A stretch of DNA of 29,015 nucleotides. It comes from an uncultured Pseudoflavonifractor sp. GTDB lineage: Bacteria; Bacillota; Clostridia; Oscillospirales; Oscillospiraceae. Under the pieces are notes generated by a model. The model made no database searches. It was not told where the DNA came from and was given only the letters and a program-made list of their open reading frames with translations. Below, one piece after another: positions 1 through 7,734 of this stretch. Where the stretch lies: NCBI GenBank assembly GCA_947383685.1, contig CANDEE010000018.1:1-29015 (forward strand), read 5' to 3'. The first letter of the stretch is position 1, and every line of letters begins with the position of its first letter. Made by a program: the position numbers and the translations under genes.

Positions 1-309
1 CCCTTCTACGCCATGGACGACCCGGCCGACCCCAAATTCACCCTATCCTTTGACTTGCTGGTTCGGGGTATGGAGGTGACCACCGGAGGCCAGCGGGTCC
101 ATGCATATCAGGCCCAGGTGGACAAGATGCTCTCCCGGGGAATGCACCCGGAGGAATTTGAGAGCTATTTGATGATACACAAGCACGGGATGCCGCCCCA
201 CGGCGGGCTGGGCGTAGGGTTGGAGCGGCTTACTGCCAGGCTCTGCGGATTGGAAAACGTCCGGTACGCCTGTCTGTTTCCCCGGGACCTGTCCCGGCTG
301 GACCCATAA
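1..309 (+). CDS. aspS: Aspartate-tRNA ligase, archaeal (nondiscriminating) type, C-terminal part
   Basis: This is the last 102 codons of a class II aminoacyl-tRNA synthetase, open at the left edge of the window. The motif-3 region GLGVGLERLTARLCGL and the ending LFPRDLSRLDP match the archaeal-type AspRS (AspRS2) family, not the longer bacterial AspRS with its GAD insertion. The upstream SFDLLVRGMEVTTGGQRVH stretch is also typical of that family. The gene ends 12 bp before gatC, so it is very probably co-transcribed with gatCAB. In bacteria this type of AspRS commonly charges both tRNA-Asp and tRNA-Asn with Asp, and GatCAB then converts Asp-tRNA-Asn to Asn-tRNA-Asn. The fold and family are visible in sequence. 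The relaxed tRNA specificity is inferred from gene context, because the anticodon-binding domain lies outside the window. Confidence 0.9.
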   Translation, partial: PFYAMDDPADPKFTLSFDLLVRGMEVTTGGQRVHAYQAQVDKMLSRGMHPEEFESYLMIHKHGMPPHGGLGVGLERLTARLCGLENVRYACLFPRDLSRLDP

Positions 310-321
310 GGAGGTCATCGT

Positions 322-612
322 ATGAAAATCACAGAAGAAATGGTAGATTATATCTCCCTCCTCTCTCGACTTAAGCTGGGTACGGAGGAAAGGGCCAAAA
401 TGACCGCTGAACTGGAGCAAATCGTTTCCTATATGGATGTGCTCAACACCTTGGATACCCAGGACGTGGAGCCGCTAAGCCATGTGTTTCCCATTCAGAA
501 TATCATGCGGGAGGATATAGTAGCTCCCTCCTTTTCCCGGGAGGAGCTGCTCAAAAACACCCCAGGCGGAGATGATGAGGCCTTTTTGGTGCCAAAGGCG
601 GTGGAGGGATGA
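322..612 (+). CDS. gatC: Asp-tRNA(Asn)/Glu-tRNA(Gln) amidotransferase subunit C
   Basis: This 96-residue protein has the normal length and pattern of GatC. It has an N-terminal helix with the YISLLSRLKL signature, a middle EQIVSYMDVLNTLDT segment and the conserved VEPLSHVFP motif. GatC wraps around GatA and stabilises the GatCAB heterotrimer in the cytoplasm. An SD (aaggagg) overlaps the aspS stop region about 8 nt before the ATG. The last 4 nt (ATGA) overlap the gatA start, indicating translational coupling. Nothing is odd about the gene. Confidence 0.96.
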   Translation: MKITEEMVDYISLLSRLKLGTEERAKMTAELEQIVSYMDVLNTLDTQDVEPLSHVFPIQNIMREDIVAPSFSREELLKNTPGGDDEAFLVPKAVEG

Positions 613-2054
613 AGGAATTGTATCAGCTCACTGCTCTGGAGCTGCGGGCGGCCATGCAAAAAGGGGAGGTCTCCTCCGCCGACGTTCTGCAGGTTTCCTG
701 GGAACGAATCGCCGCCTGCCAGGGAGAGAACAACGCCTTTATCACCGTGCTGAAACCTTCCCCTGCCAGCCTCGGGAACGGTCCGCTGGCCGGAGTGCCT
801 ATGGCCCTCAAGGATAATATCTGTACCAAAGGAGTAAAAACCTCCTGCGCCTCCAAAATATTGGGCGACTTTACCCCTCCCTATAACGCCACTGTAACGG
901 AGAAACTATCCGCCGCTGGGGCGGTGTGCATGGGCAAGCTGAACATGGATGAGTTTGCCATGGGGTCTACCTCCGAGACCTCCTTCTATGGTCCCACCCG
1001 GAATCCCTGGGACCTAACCCGGTCGCCAGGAGGGTCCTCCGGCGGTGCAGCCGCCGCCGTGGCGGCGGGAGAGGTCTGGTATGCCATCGGCTCAGATACC
1101 GGCGGTTCCATCCGTCAGCCCGCCGCCTACTGCGGAGTCACAGGGATGAAACCAACCTATGGCACAGTGAGCCGGTATGGGCTTATCGCCTACGCCTCCT
1201 CCCTGGACCAGATGGGGCCCATCGCCCGGTCCGCCGCCGACTGTGCCGCCGTACTGGATATGATTCAGGGCAGGGACAGCCGGGACGGTACCAGTCTGGA
1301 AAAAACTTATGGGAACCTGCTTGCCTCCCTCTCCGGAGATGTCCGGGGAGTGAAAGTCGGCATCCCCGCCGACTGTTTTGGCGAGGGCTTAGACAGCGAG
1401 GTGCGGAAAGCGGTCCTGGCTGTCGCTGACGTACTGAAAAGCCGCGGAGCTGTGGTGGAGGAATTTTCCCTGCCCATTATGAAGTATGTGGTTCCCACTT
1501 ATTATATCATTGCCTCTGCGGAGGCCTCCTCTAACCTTTCTCGGTTCGACGGAGTGAAATATGGCTGGCAGGCGAAGGAATACGAGGACCTGACCGACCT
1601 TTACAGCAAGACCCGGACCGAGGGTTTTGGCGCAGAGGTCAAACGGCGCATCCTGCTGGGGACCTTTGTGCTGTCCACGGGATACTATGACGCTTACTAC
1701 AAAAAGGCTTTGCAGGTAAAGGCGGTCATCAAAGAAGCCTATGACGGGGCTTTTCAAAAGTATGATGTGCTGCTGACTCCCGTTTCTCCCACCACCGCCC
1801 CCAAGCTGGGGGAAAGCCTGTCTGATCCACTGGAAATGTACCTTTCTGACATTTACACCGTTCCCCTCAATCTGGCGGGTCTGCCTGGAATCTCGATTCC
1901 CTGCGGGTTTGATTCCAAGGGCTTGCCTATCGGAGCGCAGCTTGTGGGGCCGGCCCTGGGAGACCGTGTGATTCTCAACGCCGCCCATGCTTTTCAAATG
2001 GAAACGGAATTTCACAAGAAAATGCCCGATGGGAAAGGAGGCCTGTCCGCATGA
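609..2054 (+). CDS. gatA: Asp-tRNA(Asn)/Glu-tRNA(Gln) amidotransferase subunit A
   Basis: This 481-aa amidase-signature protein is the glutaminase subunit of GatCAB. The Lys-cisSer-Ser triad is visible as K68 (in ALKDN), S143 (in SPGGSSGG) and S167 (in GSDTGGSIRQ). The spacings of 75 and 24 residues are the same as in characterised GatA enzymes. GatA releases ammonia from glutamine and channels it to GatB. The start overlaps gatC by 4 nt and the stop overlaps gatB by 4 nt, so gatCAB is a tightly coupled operon. The length is normal for the family and the catalytic core is intact. Confidence 0.97.
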   Translation: MKELYQLTALELRAAMQKGEVSSADVLQVSWERIAACQGENNAFITVLKPSPASLGNGPLAGVPMALKDNICTKGVKTSCASKILGDFTPPYNATVTEKLSAAGAVCMGKLNMDEFAMGSTSETSFYGPTRNPWDLTRSPGGSSGGAAAAVAAGEVWYAIGSDTGGSIRQPAAYCGVTGMKPTYGTVSRYGLIAYASSLDQMGPIARSAADCAAVLDMIQGRDSRDGTSLEKTYGNLLASLSGDVRGVKVGIPADCFGEGLDSEVRKAVLAVADVLKSRGAVVEEFSLPIMKYVVPTYYIIASAEASSNLSRFDGVKYGWQAKEYEDLTDLYSKTRTEGFGAEVKRRILLGTFVLSTGYYDAYYKKALQVKAVIKEAYDGAFQKYDVLLTPVSPTTAPKLGESLSDPLEMYLSDIYTVPLNLAGLPGISIPCGFDSKGLPIGAQLVGPALGDRVILNAAHAFQMETEFHKKMPDGKGGLSA

Positions 2055-3484
2055 CCTGGGAAACCGTTATTGGCCTGGAGACCCATGTGGAGCTGGCCAC
2101 CAGGACGAAAATATTCTGTTCCTGCACCACCGAATTTGGCGGAGCTCCCAACACCCACTGCTGTCCGGTATGCACCGGAATGCCGGGGACCTTGCCGGTT
2201 CTCAACAAAAAGGTGCTGGAATTTGCCGTAAAGGCAGGCGTTGCTTTGAACGGAGAAATTACCCGCCACTGCAAGTTCGACCGGAAGAACTATTTTTATC
2301 CCGACCTTCCCAAAGCATACCAAATTTCCCAGCTCTATCTTCCCATCGTCCGCAACGGCAGAGTGCCCATTCGGACCGAGTCGGGGATTGAGAAGGTCAT
2401 CCGGATCCATGAGCTTCACATGGAGGAGGACGCAGGTAAGCTGGTCCACGACCCTTGGCTGGACCAGACCAGGTGCGATTATAACCGCTGCGGGGTGCCG
2501 CTTATTGAAATCGTCACCGAACCTGACTTCTGCTCAGCCGAGGAGGTCATTGCCTATCTGGAAAAACTGAAATCCACTCTGCAATATCTGGGCGTCTCCG
2601 ACTGTAAGATGCAGGAGGGCTCTTTGCGCTGCGACGTGAACCTGTCCGTCCGTCCCGCCGGGTCTACGGAACTGGGCACCCGGACTGAAATGAAAAACCT
2701 CAGCTCCTTTAAAGCCATTGCCCGAGCCATTGCCTATGAGTCCAAACGCCAGATCGAGCTTATTGAGGAGGGCAAGCGGGTGATCCAGGAAACTCGGCGG
2801 TGGGATGAAAATAAGGATGCCACCTTTGCCATGCGCTCTAAGGAAAATGCCCAGGATTACCGCTACTTTCCCGAACCGGACATTCCGCCTCTGGAAATTG
2901 ACCAGGAGTATTTGGACTCCATCCGCCGTCAACAACCCGAAATGGCAGAGGATAAAATGACCCGCTATCAACGGGACTATGGTCTACCGGTCTATGACAT
3001 ACAGATGCTTACAGGGCAAAAGGCGTTGGCGGATTTCTTTGAGCGTTGCGTCTCTCTGGGAGCTGATCCCAAACAGACCGCCAACTGGATTATGGGTCAG
3101 GTTTTGGGGCAGCTCTCTGCCAAGACGCTGGAGGCCAAAGATATGAAACTGACCCCGCCCACGCTGGTAAAGCTTATCCTTATGGTGAAGGAAGGACGGC
3201 TGAACCGCAACACCGCTGTCAAGGTTTTTGAGGCTGTCTTTGATGAAGATGGGGACGTAGAGGAATACGTAAAAACTCATAGTCTGGAGCAGGTCAACGA
3301 TCCTGGCGCTCTGGCCGCCGCCGTAGAAAAGGTCTTTGCGGCCAACCCTCAATCTATTGCGGACTTCCGTGCCGGCAAAGAAAAGGCTCTTGGCTTCCTG
3401 GTAGGCCAAGTCATGCGGGAAATGAAGGGCAAGGCCGATCCCCAGGCTGTAAACCAGTCCGTAAGAGAAAATCTGAAGAAATAA
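2051..3484 (+). CDS. gatB: Asp-tRNA(Asn)/Glu-tRNA(Gln) amidotransferase subunit B
   Basis: This 477-aa protein is the kinase/transamidase and tRNA-binding subunit. The N-terminal cradle domain starts VIGLETHVEL and has a zinc-site cluster with C23, C25, C37/C38 and C41. Further hallmark stretches are the EDAGKLVHD and NRCGVPLIEIVTEPD motifs and the KNLSSFKAI segment. The C-terminal YqeY-like tail domain (about residues 330-477) ends in NQSVRENLKK. GatB activates the Asp- or Glu-tRNA carboxylate with ATP and transfers ammonia delivered from GatA. It is the last gene of the operon and is followed directly by a terminator. Confidence 0.97.
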   Translation: MTWETVIGLETHVELATRTKIFCSCTTEFGGAPNTHCCPVCTGMPGTLPVLNKKVLEFAVKAGVALNGEITRHCKFDRKNYFYPDLPKAYQISQLYLPIVRNGRVPIRTESGIEKVIRIHELHMEEDAGKLVHDPWLDQTRCDYNRCGVPLIEIVTEPDFCSAEEVIAYLEKLKSTLQYLGVSDCKMQEGSLRCDVNLSVRPAGSTELGTRTEMKNLSSFKAIARAIAYESKRQIELIEEGKRVIQETRRWDENKDATFAMRSKENAQDYRYFPEPDIPPLEIDQEYLDSIRRQQPEMAEDKMTRYQRDYGLPVYDIQMLTGQKALADFFERCVSLGADPKQTANWIMGQVLGQLSAKTLEAKDMKLTPPTLVKLILMVKEGRLNRNTAVKVFEAVFDEDGDVEEYVKTHSLEQVNDPGALAAAVEKVFAANPQSIADFRAGKEKALGFLVGQVMREMKGKADPQAVNQSVRENLKK

Positions 3485-3491
3485 AAAATCA

Positions 3492-3530
3492 AAGGTCCCG
3501 GCGGTACACGGTACCCGCCGGGACCTTCCT
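3492..3530 (+). terminator. Rho-independent terminator after gatB
   Basis: A GC-rich inverted repeat of about 16 bp (left arm AAGGTCCCGGCGGTAC) with one bulged G and a very short loop begins eight bases after the gatB stop. It is followed by a short pyrimidine tract (CCTT) rather than a long T-run, so termination may be imperfect. Confidence 0.7.
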
Positions 3531-3554
3531 TATGAAAAATATTGGAAAAAAACG

Positions 3555-3583
3555 GTGAAATTTTCTTCAGGATATGGTATCAT
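3555..3583 (+). promoter_or_regulatory. Sigma-A-like promoter for the nucleotidase gene (extended -10)
   Basis: A -35-like GTGAAA is followed after 17 bp by TATCAT. A TG dinucleotide one base upstream of the -10 makes an extended -10 element. It lies between the gatB terminator and the preferred ATG and would give a leader of about 35 nt. The -10 overlaps an upstream in-frame ATG at 3574, which argues that this ATG is not the translation start. Confidence 0.55.
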
Positions 3584-3624
3584 ATATGATTATGGAACCC
3601 ATTCCTGTTCAGGGAGGAACAGCC

Positions 3625-5541
3625 ATGAAACGACATTTCCGTCTCTGCCCCCTGGTATTGGCTCTGCTCCTAATTTTTTCGAGCATACCTGAAGCCATCC
3701 GGGCCGCTGAGTCAACTGCCGTCTTTGATTCTCTAACCATCCTTTTCACCCATGACACCCATGACCATTTTCTGCCTGATGCAACGGACACAGGTGGATA
3801 TACCAGACTTGCAGCCCTGTTGAAGGAACAGCGGGAGGCAGCTGTCCACACCACCATTACGCTGGACGCCGGGGATTTTTCCATGGGTTCCCTGTTTCAA
3901 ACAGTCTACACCTCCGATGCTCCTGAGCTGCGGGCTTTGGGCGCTATGGGATACGATGCCACCACCCTGGGTAACCACGAATTTGACTACCGCCAACAGG
4001 GCTTGGCTGATATGTTGAATGCCGCTAAAGAAAGCGGCGCCCCCCTCCCTGCCATAGTTCAAGCCAACTATACCACCCCGGAAAACCCGGAGACAGCAGT
4101 TTCCCTTCTGAACGCCTTTGAAAACTACCCTGTCACACCTTATACCGTAATTGAAAAGCCCTATGTGGATGTACCGGGAGCCCATACCGGAGACAAAGAC
4201 ACCCTCCGCATCGCTGTTTTTGGCCTTATGGGGCTTGACTCCCATGAATGCGCCCCCATGTCTGGTATGGTCTATGAGTCCATTATTGACGCAGCCAAGC
4301 GGGTCGTGGCGGAAATTCAGTCAAAGGAAGACCCCGACTATATTATTTGCCTGTCCCATGCGGGCACTGAGGACGGCAGGGGTGAAGATTATGAGCTGGC
4401 AAAGGCAGTGGACGGCATTGACGTCATCATTTCCGGGCACACCCACACTACCCTTTCCGAACCTATCGAGGTCAACGAAACTCTCATCGTTTCCTGCGGC
4501 CCCTACACCAAAAATCTGGGTGTGCTCACTGTGGGCCATGAAAATAGCAGCGATGGGGCCTTGGTCATGCGTTCTTATCAACTGGTTCCTATTGACAGCT
4601 CCATTCCCGCTGACCCGGACATGACTGCCATGACAGAAACATTCAAGGGCGCGGTAGAGCGAAATTATCTCTCCGCCTACGGCCTGGGCTATGATGATGT
4701 GCTCTCTGTGTCTCAGGGGGACCTCTCCATCGAGCTGACCGGCGGGATCATCGGCCAGGCCTATATCGACACCGTAAGGGCTTTGGAGGGAGACGCCTAT
4801 GTGCCCATAGCCTTTGCTGTGGCCCCCGACGGGGTCATTCGGGACCATATTCGCGCCGGGGACATAACCACCGCCGATGCATTTGACATTCTCTCTCTGG
4901 GGTCCGGGTCCGACGGTTCGCCGGGCTACCCCCTGGTTTCCGTATACCTTACGGGGAAGGATCTGAAAAACGCCTTTGAAGTGGACGCCTCTATCTCCCA
5001 GATCATGCCCGCCGCCGAGCTTTTTGGAGCCGGAGCAAATTGGCACTATAACCCTCACCGAATGTTTTTGGACCGGGTCACCAGTTGTACCCTGTGGGAC
5101 GGAGAAAACGCGACCGCCATCGAGGATGACCAACTCTACCGGGTAGTGGCCGACCTATACTCCGGGCAAATGCTGGGCACAGTAGAGAGTAAATCCCTCG
5201 GTTTGCTTACCGTTACTCCACGAGATGAGAACGGAGTGCCTGTCACCGATTTGGAAAGCCGCATTATCCACGACAGAAATGGCAAAGAACTCAAGGCCTG
5301 GTTTGCCCTGGCTTCCCACCTGAAGGAACGTGGAACCGCAGGTCCGCCCGGCGCTGTCAGCAAATATGCGTGGCCCAGTTGGAATCCCCTTAAGCTGCTG
5401 TTTCCCATGGGGTTACCCACATTGGTCGCCTCACTTATCGGACTGGCCGTAATCGTTTTGGTCATTCTTCTTATCCGGCGCATTATTCATCCCCGAAAGA
5501 ACCGCCGCTCCACAAAAGGCTACCGCCCCTACCGGGGCTGA
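3625..5541 (+). CDS. Secreted, membrane-anchored 5'-nucleotidase / metallophosphoesterase (UshA-like)
   Basis: This 638-aa protein has an N-terminal signal peptide (residues 1-27, MKRHFRLCPL... ending near IRAA). A calcineurin-like phosphoesterase domain and a 5'-nucleotidase C-terminal domain follow. A C-terminal membrane segment (about 591-617) ends in a very basic tail, so the enzyme should be displayed on the outer face of the membrane. The dimetal-site residues are all present: D44 and H46 (HDTHDH), D84 (LDAGD), N117-H118 (GNHEFD), H245 (LSHAG), and H272 and H274 (GHTH). The start is set by GGGAGG eight bases before the ATG at 3625. An in-frame ATG 51 bp upstream overlaps the predicted promoter and would precede the signal peptide. 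The likely role is dephosphorylation of extracellular nucleotides. Exact substrates cannot be read from sequence. It is followed by a BMP-family lipoprotein gene after 45 bp. Confidence 0.9.
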   Translation: MKRHFRLCPLVLALLLIFSSIPEAIRAAESTAVFDSLTILFTHDTHDHFLPDATDTGGYTRLAALLKEQREAAVHTTITLDAGDFSMGSLFQTVYTSDAPELRALGAMGYDATTLGNHEFDYRQQGLADMLNAAKESGAPLPAIVQANYTTPENPETAVSLLNAFENYPVTPYTVIEKPYVDVPGAHTGDKDTLRIAVFGLMGLDSHECAPMSGMVYESIIDAAKRVVAEIQSKEDPDYIICLSHAGTEDGRGEDYELAKAVDGIDVIISGHTHTTLSEPIEVNETLIVSCGPYTKNLGVLTVGHENSSDGALVMRSYQLVPIDSSIPADPDMTAMTETFKGAVERNYLSAYGLGYDDVLSVSQGDLSIELTGGIIGQAYIDTVRALEGDAYVPIAFAVAPDGVIRDHIRAGDITTADAFDILSLGSGSDGSPGYPLVSVYLTGKDLKNAFEVDASISQIMPAAELFGAGANWHYNPHRMFLDRVTSCTLWDGENATAIEDDQLYRVVADLYSGQMLGTVESKSLGLLTVTPRDENGVPVTDLESRIIHDRNGKELKAWFALASHLKERGTAGPPGAVSKYAWPSWNPLKLLFPMGLPTLVASLIGLAVIVLVILLIRRIIHPRKNRRSTKGYRPYRG

Positions 5542-5586
5542 ACCCTCTTTTTGTTCCCATATAATCCATTTAGGAGGAAACTTACC

Positions 5587-6738
5587 ATGAAACAACGGTC
5601 AATTTTAAGCGGACTTGGGCTAAGCCTTGCCCTCTCACTTTTGATAAGCGGCTGCACCCCAAAACCAGTGGGACCCGAAAATCCCGACAACTCACCCAAC
5701 CAGGGGCCGGTGGAAATTACGCCCGCATCAGGACCGGATTCTTTACGAATCGCCCTTTGTACTAGCCCAAATTCCATTGATGACCAGGCTCGAAATTTTA
5801 GTTGTTATAATGGGATTATTTCCTTCCTTCTTTCCCGCAGCAGCGTAGATTCTATTACCCCCTTGCAGGAAACCTCCGGTGATCCTGCCACTGTATCCCA
5901 GACCTTTGGCGCTTCCGCTTCCAATTATGACGTAGTGGTCTGCGTAGGCTCCGCTTTCTCCGACTTTTCCGCTGCCGCCCGCGAAAATCCTCAGACCTAT
6001 TTTATTTTAGTCGATACCTCTCTCTCTGATGAAAATGGCGACCCACTCCTTCTCAATAATGTGTATTCCATGACCTTTGCCGAGCAAGAGTGCGGTTTCC
6101 TCGCTGGAATGACCGCCGCTTTGGAATCTCAAACAGGCCGAGTCGCCGTCATTCACGATACTCCCTCTGATTCCAGCGCCCGGTATTACTATGGCTTCCG
6201 CTCCGGCGTAGCCTATACAAACGGCAACTACGGAACCAGTGCCGAGATTATTGAGCACCCCACCTATTCGAAGGATGAAACTAACGGGACCATCCAGGGC
6301 TGTAATTACACTGACGGCAGCAGCGATGTCGCTTATACGCTGGCTAATTCTCTGATTGATGAGGGCTGTGACGTTCTTTTCTTGGCCGCAGGCTTCTCCG
6401 GAAACGGAGCCTTAACCGCCGCCAAAGAGCGGGACAGCGCAAAGGTCATCTGTTCAGAAACCGATCAATTTTCCCTGGGCATATACGGGGGGGCAAACGC
6501 AGTCCTTACCTCCATCACAAAGGATTACGCCAACTTCCTATCTCAGCAGCTTTCCTCTATTATCAACGGTTCCTTCCGGGCTGGCGCTGACACCCTCTGT
6601 GCTGCTGACAATGCCATAGGTTACGTATCTGAGCCCAACCGCCAGCAGTTGAAGCCCGAAACCATACAGGCTCTTGACGCCGCCTATCCCATGATACAGG
6701 ACGGCACCATTGTCCCTCTATCGGGTCCCACCGCCTAA
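5587..6738 (+). CDS. BMP-family substrate-binding lipoprotein (PnrA/Med type)
   Basis: This 383-aa protein has a lipoprotein signal peptide with the lipobox LISGC (acylated Cys23) and a Pro/Asn-rich linker. It then has a periplasmic-binding-protein fold of the BMP/PnrA family. Family features are the YDVVVCVGSAFSDF segment, the EQECGFLAGMTAAL motif and GFRSGVAYTNG. Members characterised elsewhere bind purine nucleosides for ABC uptake, although some family members are regulators. The start ATG has AGGAGG 10 nt upstream, and a longer reading frame 36 bp earlier lacks an SD. It lies 45 bp after the 5'-nucleotidase gene, suggesting a scavenging pair. The matching ATPase and permease genes are not in this window. 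A TATAAT (5561-5566) in the gap could be an extra promoter, but no good -35 is visible. Confidence 0.87.
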   Translation: MKQRSILSGLGLSLALSLLISGCTPKPVGPENPDNSPNQGPVEITPASGPDSLRIALCTSPNSIDDQARNFSCYNGIISFLLSRSSVDSITPLQETSGDPATVSQTFGASASNYDVVVCVGSAFSDFSAAARENPQTYFILVDTSLSDENGDPLLLNNVYSMTFAEQECGFLAGMTAALESQTGRVAVIHDTPSDSSARYYYGFRSGVAYTNGNYGTSAEIIEHPTYSKDETNGTIQGCNYTDGSSDVAYTLANSLIDEGCDVLFLAAGFSGNGALTAAKERDSAKVICSETDQFSLGIYGGANAVLTSITKDYANFLSQQLSSIINGSFRAGADTLCAADNAIGYVSEPNRQQLKPETIQALDAAYPMIQDGTIVPLSGPTA

Positions 6739-6743
6739 TCCCT

Positions 6744-6781
6744 AAAAAGATGCCGTCCCCAACCGGGGACGGCATCTTTTT
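6744..6781. terminator. Bidirectional terminator between the BMP lipoprotein and cell-wall hydrolase genes
   Basis: A perfect 17-bp stem (arms AAAAAGATGCCGTCCCC and its complement) encloses an AACC loop. It has a T-run on the plus strand and an A-run on the other side, so it should terminate both convergent genes. Confidence 0.92.
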
Positions 6782-6786
6782 ATTTT

Positions 6787-7578
6787 TCAGCCATAGAAGG
6801 AATGGCCCCCGATGGTGCAAATCAGCGTCTTGTTTCGGGAAGCCCAGCAGGCTTTGCCGGCTCCATTGAAATAATAAGCCCCCGGAACCACATTAGCTCC
6901 CTCCAGTACCAACCGGGCCGCCAGAATAGATTCTGCATTTGGCGTTGCGTTGGTAGCGCCGGGAAACTGGTTGGGAGAATAGATGACCTCAGCAACCGTG
7001 TTAGGGAATCTGGAGCTATTTACCCGGTTCAGAATCACATTGCCTACCGCCATCTTACCCGCCAAAGGCTGATTCCCGCTTTCATGGGTAATGACCCGGG
7101 CCAAAAGGTCCAACGTCGTATCGTCATAGGGGATGGTTTCAGCGGTCAGGGGCACGCCGCCAGAACATAGCTCCACCTTTCCACTCCAGCCAATCCATGC
7201 TCCCAGCGCAGTGGCCAGGACGCGGGCCGGCACCAAAGCAGTTCCGTCATCCCAGCCTTTTACTGCTTCAGGAATATAGAGGTAGCGTCTGTTGATGACC
7301 AGGTAGGGGTCCCCAATTTTTACCGTCATGGTGAAATCCCAGGCAGAGGCGGTAAATATCCCGTCCTCCCAGGTAATTTCCGCGTCAGGCCGCAGGGTCT
7401 GGACTCCCCCGTAAAAGGGGACGTAAGCTATGCCGTCATAAATTTCAGCGGCATAGTAGACTGGCTCTCCATTTACTGTCACTTCAGCAACAGAAGGCTC
7501 CTCCGCTGCAAAGGCCGTAGCGGAAAGCCCCAAAACCAGGGTAAAAGTCATTAGTATAGAAAGGATTCGCTTCTTCAC
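6787..7578 (-). CDS. Secreted cell-wall hydrolase, SleB-like, with copper-amine-oxidase-type stalk domain
   Basis: This 263-aa exported protein has a signal peptide (residues 1-25, ending TAFAA) and a stalk domain of the copper-amine-oxidase N-terminal type (about 34-135: VTVNGE, VPARVLATALGA). A C-terminal SleB/CwlJ-type hydrolase domain spans about 150-263. The likely catalytic Glu is E166 in VITHESGNQ, followed by the family motifs AVGNVILNRV and SPNQF. Enzymes of this class cleave peptidoglycan, often spore cortex. The start chosen is a GTG 8 nt after AAGGAG. A GTG three codons earlier is in frame but overlaps the SD. It is monocistronic with its own promoter and shares a terminator with the convergent lipoprotein gene. 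A cortex-lytic germination role is plausible but not proven, because the stalk domain also occurs in vegetative wall enzymes. Confidence 0.88.
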   Translation of the reverse strand: MKKRILSILMTFTLVLGLSATAFAAEEPSVAEVTVNGEPVYYAAEIYDGIAYVPFYGGVQTLRPDAEITWEDGIFTASAWDFTMTVKIGDPYLVINRRYLYIPEAVKGWDDGTALVPARVLATALGAWIGWSGKVELCSGGVPLTAETIPYDDTTLDLLARVITHESGNQPLAGKMAVGNVILNRVNSSRFPNTVAEVIYSPNQFPGATNATPNAESILAARLVLEGANVVPGAYYFNGAGKACWASRNKTLICTIGGHSFYG

Positions 7579-7621
7579 AGACGTCACTCCTTGTTTCCGG
7601 TTTGAAACCTTTTGTTACCAT

Positions 7622-7650
7622 ATTGTAACCTATTTTATGCAGAATTGCAA
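7622..7650 (-). promoter_or_regulatory. Sigma-A-like promoter for the SleB-like gene, overlapped by a palindrome
   Basis: Read on the minus strand, TTGCAA is followed after 17 bp by TACAAT, about 44 bp before the GTG start. The -10 sits inside an imperfect 16-bp palindrome (GTTAC-N6-GTAAC on both strands, 7614-7629), which could be a repressor operator. Confidence 0.6.
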
Positions 7651-7690
7651 GTCCCTGCTCCCTCAGGCTCTCAATGGCAGAAAAAAGTGT

Positions 7691-7727
7691 AAAAAAGTGC
7701 CCCGCCAGCCACCGGCGGGGCACTTTT
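7691..7727 (-). terminator. Terminator downstream of guaB
   Basis: A 14-bp stem (arms AAAAGTGCCCCGCC and its complement) with a 7-nt loop is followed on the minus strand by a T-run of six. A second T-run lies just beyond it. It begins eight bases after the guaB stop. Confidence 0.92.
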
Positions 7728-7734
7728 ACTTTTC

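Noticed and set aside
1389..2015. Long open frame antisense to gatA, and similar long antisense frames over gatB, the nucleotidase, guaB, pheS and pheT.
   Set aside because: These are shadow frames in GC-rich coding sequence. They lack an SD and any recognisable family pattern, and they are fully covered by confident genes.
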